Assembly (NCBI GenBank): GCA_029204225.1
Contig: CM055106.1
Location: 37,369,946-37,433,945, forward strand
Source: Diphasiastrum complanatum
Lineage: Eukaryota > Streptophyta > Lycopodiopsida > Lycopodiales > Lycopodiaceae
Direction of reading: 5' to 3'
Length of the DNA stretch: 64,000 nucleotides
Part shown: positions 33,561 to 44,689 of the stretch, piece by piece
Layout of the letters: each line of letters opens with the position of its first letter
Numbering within the stretch: the first letter of the stretch is position 1
Notes under the pieces: generated by a model
The model's input: the letters and a program-made list of their open reading frames with translations, nothing else
Database searches by the model: none
What the model was told of the DNA's origin: nothing
Made by a program: the position numbers and the translations under genes

Positions 33561-35843
33561 GTAACATTCTTTTTTCATTAAATAGGTTCCGTCTATAACA
33601 AGAAAGACAATCAAGAAACAATTATTTAGCAGTCAACACTTACCTAGAAAATCATTATCCTTATTCCGATGTAAATATCCAAGAAGTACTCATAATAGAA
33701 CTATTTTCCAATTGTTTATCTCTACTCTTGCGTACAACCTCAAATCTAAACATTACACTAAGAGATAAATTTTCAAATTGGATTTGATTTATTAGCAATA
33801 TCGTCTTCATGTAAATTCAGTTTACATGAAACACCAGGTGAGTCATCACCTAACGCAAGAGATCAAAATCAAAAACTTAAAGAAACTAACAATTATAGTC
33901 CAAAATTATCCACAATTTCCTGTAGACACTTTATAAATGCTTCTTGGTACAAATACTCTTTGAACATCCAAAATTCCAAGGCATAACATTAGAATCTTAA
34001 GGAGATCGATTAAGATCGAATGATTTTAGCTTAGTCATGAGTACCCTAGATACTCTCTTGAGTTAATGCCCCTACTTCTAGCCTCTCATGCAAGAAAATA
34101 GCAACCATCTAATCTCATAGATTTGTTTGTCTCCCTAACACCCGGAGATCTAGGTCAAAAAATATACTCAAGCACTTACGAACTACGATTTGTAGTACAT
34201 TACCATTCACTGAAGTAAGCAATCTCTCCACAAGTGAAACAATTTACTTTATGTGAATGCCTATGAGACACACATTCTCAAGAAAAACACTGGAGTAAAG
34301 AGATTTAGATTTTCCAAATCATTGCTCTAAATTCACCTCATTTCCTAATAATCTTTTAATAATAATTATGTACCATATTTAGAATCTTAAGATTTGTCAA
34401 TCATAATTAACTGGATTTCTAAATTACACTTAATCATTAAAGGGTAATGGAGTATATGTCCAACACATATAAGAATCATTCTAAAAAAGATATTCCAAGA
34501 AAATATTGGATTTTAAGAATATTCTGTCTAGATTCTTAACAAAAATATGAGTTTTCCAAACTGTATGATCAATCAAGTAATTAAAGAAAGAAAGCAAACC
34601 AAAATTATACTGATAACTATCTTCGACTACAAAAAACTTCAGATTACTATCTAGAATCGAATCTAGACATAGTAAGTTTGTTGTCCAGATGAACTTAGCT
34701 GATATTCTTGGAACCATTAGGTTTTGTCATCCAGATTGTGCACTCTGGGATATAATTACTAGCTATCGAGTCTATTTCCCAATCGAGAAATACTCTATAC
34801 CAAAAATTTTCTATCTTCTATGCACATAACTTTTACTGATGAATCTTGATGACTCACAAAGCATGTGTCTTATAAGCAATATATATTAAAGCAAACAATT
34901 TCTAGTGAATTCCTTTCACATTCTTTACTTAACCAACAACTTTATCCAGGAGTAATCCAACTACTCATGTTAATTTCTAATGATTCAAAAGTCTCACATG
35001 TCTAGGTGCCAAATTCGCTTATACCAAAGTAACACCACATTTAGATCGTCTTTTAAATCATCATTGATTTAATAAGTCACCCTTTCCACAGAAAGAACCA
35101 TTAACCTACAAGTAACTGTTCTAAACATTACTTAATCATATGTCTGTATGTTCACTGACTAGTTTAAGTATATTATATAAACTCAGTACTTAGAAAACAC
35201 ATAGTAGATCCACAAGATTAAATATACATGCGTTGGCCTAAGACCCTTTATATCTCTGAATTTTCGTGCTTAAAAGGAGGCCCATGCCTCATTGATCCAT
35301 CAATGGCCAAGAATGCTTTTGCTTTGACAAATTCATGGTTAAAAAGAGGCCCATGCCTCTCTGATTGATTGTTGGGGCCAAGAGTGCCACGAACCCTAAA
35401 CCCTAAATCCTATAAACAGAGTTATACCTCATTGCTAATCCCTTGGACAATATGTGTGAAGATTGAGAATTCTTTCTTGAATGGAGCATTGAAGTGCATT
35501 CCATTCTATGTGGTGCATATCATATCTAAAAAATCATTAAGCATATGATGGGATTATGTTCAGCATTATTGCAAATTCTTGAAGGCCTAGAAGACAATAT
35601 GAGATTGAAGACAAACGATACCATGCATGGAACGGAATTACTAGATTATAAAAATGTTAAAAATTACTAGATTTTTTTTGCAATTTTTTTTGCCATCTTT
35701 TTGTAGACACACATGCATGCATTCTAAAAAGATTTGAAATTTTTGTTTAAAAAAAAAAACACGTGTCGTGGGTTGTACCCTTGGTATGGAACAAAACCAC
35801 GCATGGAACTATTCCGTACAGAATGGAACCGTTCCATATTTGT

Positions 35844-35904
<61 letters not shown>

Positions 35905-36135
35905 TATATGTTCCCACAGAACTGGTTCGGTGGGAATTCAAGATACGGAACCGTGCCATACCAATGGCCAAAAAACCCCCAAAAAGGGTCTAAAACACTA
36001 AATTCATGTCAAGTGGTTGTGATGCTTGACTGAGCTATTGCATCCCTTACTCGTGGTGCATGGTGTTTATGGGATTATTGGCCCTAATACCAATTGATGA
36101 GTACACATGCATTTACACCATCCTCGCCCTATTAG
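33561..36135. other. Non-coding with a (CA)n tract and a local duplication
   Basis: A (CA)n microsatellite occupies about 35848-35896. Near 35268-35390 a 69-bp unit carrying GAGGCCCATGCCTC is duplicated imperfectly and is followed by two telomere-like CCCTAAA units (about 35393-35406). No coding motif is seen. Confidence 0.55.
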
Positions 36136-36317
36136 GTGTATTATCTGGCACACCCCTGACTATGCTTTCTAGCACTTATCAGTCTCCTAGGCATTCGGGC
36201 TATAGGCTTGTAGCATAATGGTTGAAGTGTATTATCTGGCACACCCTTGACTATGCTTTCTAACACTTATCGGTCTCCTAGGCGCTCAGGGTATAGGCTT
36301 GTAGCATGATGGTTGAA
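36136..36317. repeat. Tandem duplication, 91 bp x 2
   Basis: Units 36136-36226 and 36227-36317 both begin GTGTATTATCTGGCACACCC (the second with one change later in the block) and end TAGCAT(A/G)ATGGTTGAA. That last segment fits a polymerase III box A (TRGCNNARYGG), but no box B follows, so I do not call a SINE. Confidence 0.9.
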
Positions 36318-36690
36318 GTGCTCAAATTTTGCAATTACAACATAATTCACTTAATGCTAGTTGGATGAAGTTTTTGTGTTTTGTAATCATTGCAATTTAG
36401 ATAAAGTATTTGAAGTTTATTTTATAGTCTGATGTGCCTAAGGCATGAGTTATAAATATTTCAAGGAGTCAAGGATGTGTGTATCACAACGTTTACAAGT
36501 ACCACACTTTAACTCACGACTTTAGAAATTATTTTAAGACTTCAACTTGAGTATTTGTTGTGAAATTATGCACTTTGGAGTTTATGGCTTATCAAATATG
36601 TCCAAATTGGCCTTTTAAGAGCATGCATAGTGTCAAACTTTAACACTTATCCCAAACAGGCCATGTCAAGAAGGAGCAGCCTATTTTGCA

Positions 36691-36812
36691 CCACCACTTT
36701 CATGTGGTGGTGCAGTGCCCATAATGGCAGCACTGTTTTTTCAAAACATTGCTACCATTGCCCACCCTTGGATCTGTGGGCCACCACCACTGCTCTGGCA
36801 GTGGTGGTGTGG
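36691..36812. repeat. Two adjacent perfect hairpins rich in CCA/TGG
   Basis: GCACCACCAC/GTGGTGGTGC at about 36691-36716 with a 6-nt loop, and CACCACCACTGC/GCAGTGGTGGTG at about 36784-36811 with a 4-nt loop. The first arms can also pair with the second, so the region has alternative foldback structures. No coding function is recognised. Confidence 0.7.
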
Positions 36813-38347
36813 AATACACTCTCCCTGTCAAGAAGGCTTCAAATGTCAATGGCACAACACCTATGACTTGAGTTTGCTCTTAACCACCAACTTGCCCAAG
36901 TACAAAGAAGATTCCCTCATAACCGAACCCCACCTCTCAAGAATGACAATCGAGACACATTCGTCCAATGAGATAATGGTTTAAGTATCCTTCTCTATTA
37001 CTCAAAGAAGGCCAATGAAGTTGACTTGGATGCTCAAGAAGAACGAATATGAGAATAAGTTCCATGAAGCTCAACAAGTGAATGCATTGATGACAATTCC
37101 CAACTCATGGACCAAGATGCACAATAATAAATGCAAAGCAACTTCGATGGAGCTATCCTCATGCAAAGAGATTCTAATATAGATATCATTTTCCAACAAA
37201 ACAATACCAAAAAACAAAGAGAAACACATGCCTAGTGCTGCATGAGCATACAATGTCAAGAGGCCTAGTGGTGCCTTGCCAGAAGGTTTGTTCTTTTCAG
37301 AGGATAAAGGCCCTCACTAGGGGCTTCTCCCCCCCTCCTTGGAATAAACAACCATGCCCAGTTGGAAGGTTGATACATAGTAATGTCCAGACTCTCATTT
37401 TGTATGTGGAAATGAATTTCCCATTGACCTTTCCATTCGGAAATCCTACCATAAAAAAAAAAAAAAAGATGAGGCCTTTGACATCTTTAATTGTAGGATG
37501 ACCCATTGAAAAGGTCAGTGCAAAAGTGCAATGTCTTATCTAAAGGAGTCCGATGTTATCCAAAATGGTGGGTGTGACGTAGGTCAAAATTTATGAGAAT
37601 TTATATGAAAATCAAAGTACTTTGAAATTGTTTAAAAAAATTTCATGGCATGGCTTAGATCTTTTTATGATTGGATGGTTTTTGTGAAATTTAAGCCTAT
37701 TCATAAATACACTATATGAACTATAGGGAATCCTTTACGCAACTTTTGTACATATAATAGCATACAAGTTTTTTTTGTTTGTAGTTAAAGAAACTCTTAA
37801 ATGGCACAATAGTATATTTGAAACTATCGTTTCAAAATATATGTGATCATAAATACTTTACAAATATGCAAGGTATTCACTACTTTTTTTGAAAAGTAGG
37901 AAGACATGAACAAGTGCATAAAGTATCATTTACTATTTTCGAAAGTCAAACATTTGCTTAAAATTTCAAACTTACTAAAAATGGAATCAAACTTACTACT
38001 AAAAGTAAAAAGTCATGAAAAAAAATACTTGTGATGACTATTATGTCGGAGAAGGCCCCCATCTGCGCTAGGGAGGCCACTCTCTTGGGCACCCCAGTGT
38101 GAGAATAGTGTCCAATTTGCAATTATATGGTTATTGGACAGATCATGAGATTCCTTCTGGGATAATCTTTCTGGTTGTTGGATGACGTGGCACTCTAGGC
38201 AACCGTTAAGAAAAACAAATGTGTGACTATCCTACGTGCTTGGAAGATGCGAGGCAATCCCCCCCCCCCTTCCGGGCATGGCCTTCCCCTAAACGTTTTT
38301 ATTTTTGTCGGAACATCCTTTGGATAAGCATCTGCAAGATTCATGTG
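36813..38347. other. Non-coding, upstream flank of the 38.6-kb gene
   Basis: No gene, element end or RNA recognised. It contains an A-run at about 37451-37465 and a C-run at about 38260-38269. Confidence 0.45.
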
Positions 38348-38355
38348 TATATAAA
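38348..38355 (+). promoter_or_regulatory. TATA box of the 38.6-kb peptide gene
   Basis: TATATAAA stands about 235 bp before the ATG at 38584. A start site about 30 bp downstream would put the whole GT/GA microsatellite into the 5' leader. Confidence 0.5.
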
Positions 38356-38365
38356 TGTGTGCGCA

Positions 38366-38527
<162 letters not shown>

Positions 38528-38583
38528 AGGGCAAACATTTCATATTCATAGTTAATTAACTAAGAGTCGAGCAAGGAGGGAAA

Positions 38584-38808
38584 ATGGTGATCCAGCGATT
38601 AGCAACGCTCCCCATATTGATACTTCTTCTTCTTACGATGGTAGCGTCGTTGTATGCTGTTGTTGATGATGGAGTTGGTTTTACTTCATTCGAGAGTCAG
38701 GGGAATGTCGATGGAGCTGGTGCTACTTCATTCGAGAGTCAGGTGGATCCAAACAATGATGGAGGCTTTCATCACAAGATTGTCCGCAAACTGCTGGAGT
38801 ACTATTGA
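38584..38808 (+). CDS. Small putative secreted peptide (74 aa)
   Basis: The ATG at 38584 follows AGGGAAAA. Residues 1-26 (MVIQRLATLPILILLLLTMVASLYA) form a classical signal peptide. The mature part is acidic and contains a duplicated segment around TSFESQ (about residues 33-39 and 48-54). It ends HHKIVRKLLEYY, a basic, tyrosine-terminal tail. Length and layout fit a plant secreted-peptide precursor, but no known family is recognised. GGTAATTAG just after the stop could be a splice donor, so the C-terminus might differ. Support comes from the signal peptide and TATA box only. Confidence 0.5.
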   Translation: MVIQRLATLPILILLLLTMVASLYAVVDDGVGFTSFESQGNVDGAGATSFESQVDPNNDGGFHHKIVRKLLEYY

Positions 38809-40530
38809 GGTAATTAGAATCTCACACACTCTCTCTCTTCTCGCATAATTAGCTACCACACCTCTTATTAAAATACCAGCAACTTTCTTTTATAAGAGTC
38901 TGTAGTTTTGGCTTTTGTCTTTTCTTATCTTCACTGCATGGTATTGAAGTACTCTTTCTTTACATACTCACGGTACACATCTTTTGAGCAGCCAATTTAC
39001 AAAAAGTCTTCTCAACAAAGGCTTCCATGAAGCTTTTCAACTTAGAGTACACCATATTGGAGTCAATTTGTGCTTGAATTATTGTTTGGATGAAACATTT
39101 TTACATTGTTTCCGCCTACGTGAGCTGTAGGACTTTCGTACAGTGATCAAGATTTTTATTTAGCAGAAGCAAATTTGAAGCGAATGAATGTTGAGTGAAT
39201 TGATTGGTTTGTAGCTTATATTGCCCTTTATTGTATAGTGCAGGCTCCAGGTTGCCAGTATTGCTACAAAAATCTCATTTGTTGTTGATCGTATGATTGA
39301 ACTAGTGGAGATAATTCAACAATAAGAAGCATGGCTGCATGTTGCTTGCGTTTAAGTATAGGTTTAGGTTTAAGTGTAAGCGATGCATTTGTTAGGACTT
39401 TAGAGTTCTTCTCCAAAATGCAATACGTTGCACAAAATGATTCACACGAGAACACAAATAAAACAAGAGGAAAGTGGCCGAGGCCACATGGCCTGCCTTG
39501 GATAAAACTTATTTTAAATAGGTTTGTTTTATGAAATATAGTGAGGACAGACATGTATATTTTTTATAAAATTTATTTCGTCATTAATAAAATAAAGTCT
39601 CTTTGCTTCATTAAAGATCTCATGCGCCGCATTTGTTGCTTTTGTTGTGTTTTTTAGTGGACATAACATTTTATGTATATGTGGGCGAACTTTAGTTTTT
39701 TTTATATAACAAGTTGTTGGAGAAAAAAGAAATTGCCTATTTCTTGTTTACTTCAACATTTTGAATGTAATAGATACAAAAACGCTTTTTATGATGTGTC
39801 AAGGAACTTGTTCACTGGTATATGACATGTGTAAGCTAGCAATGAATAAAATCTAATGTTTGAAATTAAATTTGTAACGATATTAGGAAGAATCTGAGTA
39901 GATGTCTGTGTTTTTCTTTATAATAATAATAATATTTTAAACAAGTAATCATGGAAATTGTTAAGATAAATTTATACTAGTTCTCTTGCAGTATGTAATA
40001 GATAGGGAAATGGTCACTTCAATATGCGTATGTCGATCCCGATAAACATTTGAACTTATGTTGTTGGTCCAAATGTGGTCCAATAATTGGCTTCCATACA
40101 CAGTGGTTGTATTTTGAAATTGTAATTAAATTAAAATCATATTGTTGCATACATATATAAAGTGCATTTGAATAGTCGCTTTGATTGTGCTCAACATTAT
40201 TCTTTGATACCATATTGAAGGTTGCTAATTATTTGCAACCACAAATGCATAGCAACAACAAGACTACACAAGCATTCACAGAAGAGCACCATAAACTCTA
40301 GACTAGCCACCATTCTATTCAACACATTGCATTTACAAGTATAACTGAATTTACAAGTATATCGAAATTAGTCTCAACCCCTAAGTGCTCGAAAGGTAGT
40401 ACTGATATAGTTTCTATCCTACTCACATGGGCCTCATAGGTATTACTTAAATTAAGTAACTTGAAAAAAACAAAGATAAATTAATATACAAAATACAACG
40501 GGACCAACTAGACACTAGTGACATCAAAAT
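38809..40530. other. Non-coding, probable 3' flank then unclassified
   Basis: It includes the likely 3' untranslated region of the peptide gene. Further on I see AT-rich sequence with no motif or repeat. Confidence 0.4.
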
Positions 40531-40558
40531 TTCTTCTTCTTCTTCTTCTTCTTCTTCT

Positions 40559-40630
<72 letters not shown>
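40531..40630. repeat. (TTC)n followed by (CT)n microsatellite
   Basis: About ten TTC units, then about 34 CT units. Confidence 0.97.
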
Positions 40631-40632
<2 letters not shown>

Positions 40633-42064
40633 CTTGTTTTCTCTCATTTTTTATAGTAGCTCGTGTGAGGAATAATGGTGGTTTAATGTAGTGTGTGTTT
40701 CATTGGATCTCTTTCATTGTATGCAAGTTCTTGGATTAAAGGATTTGAAAGACTTGAGATAAAACTTATAAGGAATTTTTCTTCTTTGTCATCTCTAATA
40801 TTGTGGAATTCATGCATGGCTAGAAGTATTTAGGAGTGGAGGAAGAGTTTTGAGAAAATGGATAGTTGTAATGTGAAGAAGTCTATAGAGAGACTTAAGT
40901 GTTTACCTTCTTTGCTCTTGGATCTGTGTATAATGTGTTCAAAACTCTGCTGGCAATTTCTTAATGTGAGCATACATTTAGCTCTCCATAGCTTAGAAAA
41001 AAGATCTTTTGTTACATTTGGAATCATCGCCATGGAGCTAAAATTGCGCTTTTGGTTTTGGTTTTCCTTGATGCTACATTTGCATATTGGAGTAGGTTCT
41101 TGGACTGTGTTTATCTTTAATAATTGTCATTTGTGCTTCGACTTTGTATAGCAATAGATGTGTAATGTGTTTGATTATATGTGAATGGAACCTGTTTTAC
41201 CTCACTAAATTAAATGCACAAAACATTGCATTTTGACATGTTCGAACATGTTTACTTAGCAGAGATTTTCACAAGTGACGCATTATTGTGAGTGTGACTA
41301 CTCCATAAAATACATTGACTTGCCATCCTAGAGGTACCATTTTCACTTGCCATAATCATAGATCAATTCACCACAACACAAATTCATACAAAATATGAAA
41401 AAATCATCTCTCACTCACCTTTATTCGTCTTAGCCTATACATGATTAGAAGTCACTCATTACTCCTACCATTTTTCATGAAATACTCTAATTGACCGTCA
41501 CCTGAATCTTGATATGGACTTCAATATTATGAGTCACTAGTCACTCGGACAATCATCATTATTGATCCAATTCACTCATGATCCATAGAAAATAATTCAA
41601 TACTTTGTGGGTAGCAACATATCATGATTCTCTCGATGACTTTCCAATTGCTTACCACGTGGTGGAGTGGTCCAAGTCACTTGCCTGTTTAACTAGCACT
41701 TGTCATAGTGTGTTGTAGATGTTTTTGAATTTTGACGTCCATTTAAAAGTGTAATATCTTTCACTTAATGATCAAGCCATGATTGAGAAATAATATAACC
41801 ACCAAACATAAACTAATTTTGATGTTAGTCATATAATAAATTAATTTAAATATTGTTACATTGAGTAGGAAACATTTGTGCAAGATTCACATTCATCTCT
41901 CATAATCATGACCCATCCATCTCCATTTTTTTTCTGTCATCTAATCAAGTTTCAGCTTTTATCACTCAATTTTTTGGCAATTGTGATGCCACAAAATTGT
42001 TAAACATCGAATATCAACCTAAATATGGCATGATATACTCGAAAATGAAGATATGAGCTAAATA
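40631..42064. other. Non-coding, no recognised feature
   Basis: A 97-codon frame at 40858-41151 has no motif and is not called. The right end merges into the Gypsy LTR region, whose exact left boundary I cannot fix. Confidence 0.4.
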
Positions 42065-43263
42065 AATATAAATAATGAAGAGGCCTATATCATTTTTCAG
42101 GAATATAACTCCTAAAGACTTGTCTTATATCTAAGGACAAGACCTCCAGAAGTGAAATGCTTCCTTGGAATAGCCTTTATGAGGTCATCTACCCGAAATG
42201 ACTAAATATGAATCGACATATTAAACTAGAGTAATTTAAACTCTTAGTTAAATATACCTCTCATGGTATATTTGAACATACATTCAACCTGACTATTAAC
42301 TAGACATTTCACGGGAGAGCCACACACCTGTAGTCTTTAGAGGTGTGTTTGTTCGCTCTGTAGAACATATATTGATCACATGCTTCAGTCTCGATCATCG
42401 AGAGAGAAAGCATTTATGTATTTGTGAGAGATTGAAGAAGTGAATAGAGTGTTGAGAATTATTCTCTCATCTCTGTTCTTCGCACTGTTGAGTGTGAGTG
42501 GTCTTGAGTCTACTAGCAATCTCTACTGCATTACATGAATAACTCTCTAGTCAGAGACAGACTCTTTTGCGCATTACAGTCATTTGTTGTATGTCCATAA
42601 ATATGTACTAAAGAACTATCTTAAAACTATCTTATTCATCTGTCACGAGCACTTTGCTTTCAGATCTCGAATAACATCTACATTTGGTACAGTCTAGCAC
42701 AATCATTGATAAAACTGTATGTATACATCTGAGATGACAGTCCCTATTTGAGGAATTGAGTCATTGATCTATGTTCTTGTTTGTATCAGACATAAGTTTC
42801 TAACATACTCTAAAACTATTCGTGCTCTTTAACCATAACCTTGGACTTAAGTTGTCGAGGTCTTCTGTCTAGAACCGAATAGTTCGCGAATATGATTGAC
42901 TAATTGTCTGCACGAACTCGAGTACATCGAATATTTCTTGAATCTTTGCTGACAACTTAATCAGTTGGAGTGTAGTACTATCATACTACTCTGATAACAT
43001 CTCACTTGTAGAACGCATTTCATTCGATTTGATAGAGGCAAGACTCTTGTTCTGGAATGATTAACACTTCACACTCCCAATACAAGTAATACTGGTTACT
43101 TTCTAATGCATGTTGACAACCAAACTAACACTCGAATCCACTTCACTCGAAATAAGTCATAGTTGTACCAAATATATAACTTTCAAACGCTATCCTCTTG
43201 GGGTTTGACATAATTTACTACAAAATCTATATTATCCTTGTTGGTATAGTACGACATATACCA
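42065..43263 (+). repeat. Gypsy 5' LTR (left boundary approximate)
   Basis: The right end ACATATACCA lies five bases before a Gypsy-type primer site. The segment 42095-42370 matches the minus strand of 51820-52040 (for example CTAAAGACTTG(T/C)CTT and GAGGTGTGTTTG(T/C)TCGCTC), where it follows the Gypsy integrase and thus marks the beginning of the LTR. Length is about 1.2 kb. Confidence 0.6.
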
Positions 43264-43268
43264 ATTCT

Positions 43269-43286
43269 TGGCACCGTTGTCGGGGA
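43269..43286 (+). promoter_or_regulatory. Gypsy primer binding site (tRNA-Asp-like type)
   Basis: TGGCACCGTTGTCGGGGA differs at two positions from the TGGCGCCGTTGCCGGGGA site common in plant Gypsy elements. Confidence 0.8.
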
Positions 43287-43401
43287 TAGCTTAAGAAAGT
43301 TAAAAGGAAACTGATACTTCCAACTCCACTCCTAGTGTTTGTCAGATAGAGAATCTCGATTAGAATGATATCGTAAGCTTAGAGAGGAATTTTTACGAAG
43401 A

Positions 43402-44215
43402 CAGAGTGAGAGTGCGAGTCGAAGAAATCTCAACGAGATCACCGTCCAACTTTTTCGAACTCTTAATTAGCTTTGGTATGGAGGGTCCTGTTGCACGTTT
43501 CACTTCCATTTCAAAAATCAAGTATGATTATTTTCAAGAAACTACTTTAGATGAGCAGATAGCTATGTCTGGCAATTTGAGTCGATTGCTAATGCAAATA
43601 ACGAAGGAACTGACGTAGACAAACTGTGAATCTTTCCCGGTCTACTGAGAAAGCAGACATGCATATGGTACAATCAAGTTGAACCAGGCCATGTAGGAAC
43701 CTGGTTCCTATTGAAAGATGCGTTTTTGAACCAATTTAGAGAAATCAGTTATAAATCTAGAATTCTCGGACATCTGAACAATGTTCAGAAGAAAACTAAA
43801 GAATCTCTTCGCAAATATACACAAAAGGTCAAGAATCTTATAGGAAAACTTGATATGCAGATTGAATGATTTTTGGCTGGTTTACCACCAAAGATTGATC
43901 GATATTGCAGACAAGGGGACATGACTTCCTTATCAGTAGTAATAGCTAGTGTGAGAACTTTGAGACCTCGAAACTAGCACAAAAGCGATGCTCAATTAAA
44001 AGATCTCGTAAGTCTAAGATCGACTCTAGTGATAGCGAAGATGATTCAGATACTGAATCAAGTTCCAGTTCTTCAAGCTCGGAGTCTGAAAGCAGTGATT
44101 CATTGGAATCATAAGCTGATAAAGGAGATAGAAGAAGTAAACAATGATCCAAATGGAAGGACGACACGAAAGCCATCGAGGTGGTGGAATTGACCTTCAA
44201 GTAAGTGGATTCTAT
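43402..44215 (+). pseudogene. Gypsy gag fragment
   Basis: After a short N-terminal frame (to 43615), shifted frames read WYNQVEPGHVGTWFLLKDAF, LNQFREISYKSRILGHLNNV, ESLRKYTQKVKNLIGKLDMQ then, past a stop, FLAGLPPKIDRYCRQGDMTS. This is a retrotransposon gag of the Gypsy type, followed by a serine/glutamate-rich tract. The same protein recurs at 56466-57003 (plus) and 51630-51805 (minus). At least two stops and several frameshifts make it inactive. No pol follows; Copia sequence takes over near 44220. Confidence 0.8.
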
Positions 44216-44689
44216 AAATTTGGTTTGATTTTAGCCTATTGATCATGATTATGGACTTTCTCCATAGGATTTCATGGAAATCAATGGTTTTTTGACGATT
44301 TTTTTTTTGTGATTTTTCACCTAGAATTCAAAATTTTAGCTTGGAATTTATCATAGCTACTCATCTTGTATGTAGATTGTACTTGCTATTTTATAGTCAT
44401 TATTGATTGGATCTAATGATTGCATGTTGGCTGAAAAGTCAAAAGGGTGCTTAGATAGTGATTTTTGGCCAAAAATTGGTCGGTTTTTGGACTAGAAATG
44501 GGCTATAAGAACCATAATTGACTGAGGCTTGGACACCATTAAGGGTCTCAAAAAAGTCAAAAAATAGTGTATTTTTGTGGATTGGTGGTGATTTTGATCC
44601 TGTATCTAAATATAGAATAGCCAAATAGTCTTTTTGACTTTTTGGGAAACAGATCTAGAAGTAGAGAATTCTTGGAGGAAAAGCTGGTG
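44216..44689 (+). other. Probable untranslated leader of Copia IV
   Basis: AT-rich sequence between the Gypsy gag scrap and the Copia IV gag. It lacks an LTR and a TGGTATCAGAGC site, so the 5' end of Copia IV was lost at the junction. Confidence 0.4.

Noticed and set aside
35390-35410. Interstitial telomere repeat
   Set aside because: Only two CCCTAAA units are present; too short to signify a former chromosome end.
40858-41151. 97-codon frame with Cys and hydrophobic residues
   Set aside because: Composition is that of random AT-rich sequence; an antisense frame of similar quality overlaps it.
44216-44240. Splice donor TTCAAGTAAGTGG at the end of the Gypsy gag as a real gene-trap junction
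   Set aside because: The exon side is a broken gag and no acceptor with an in-frame exon is visible downstream.
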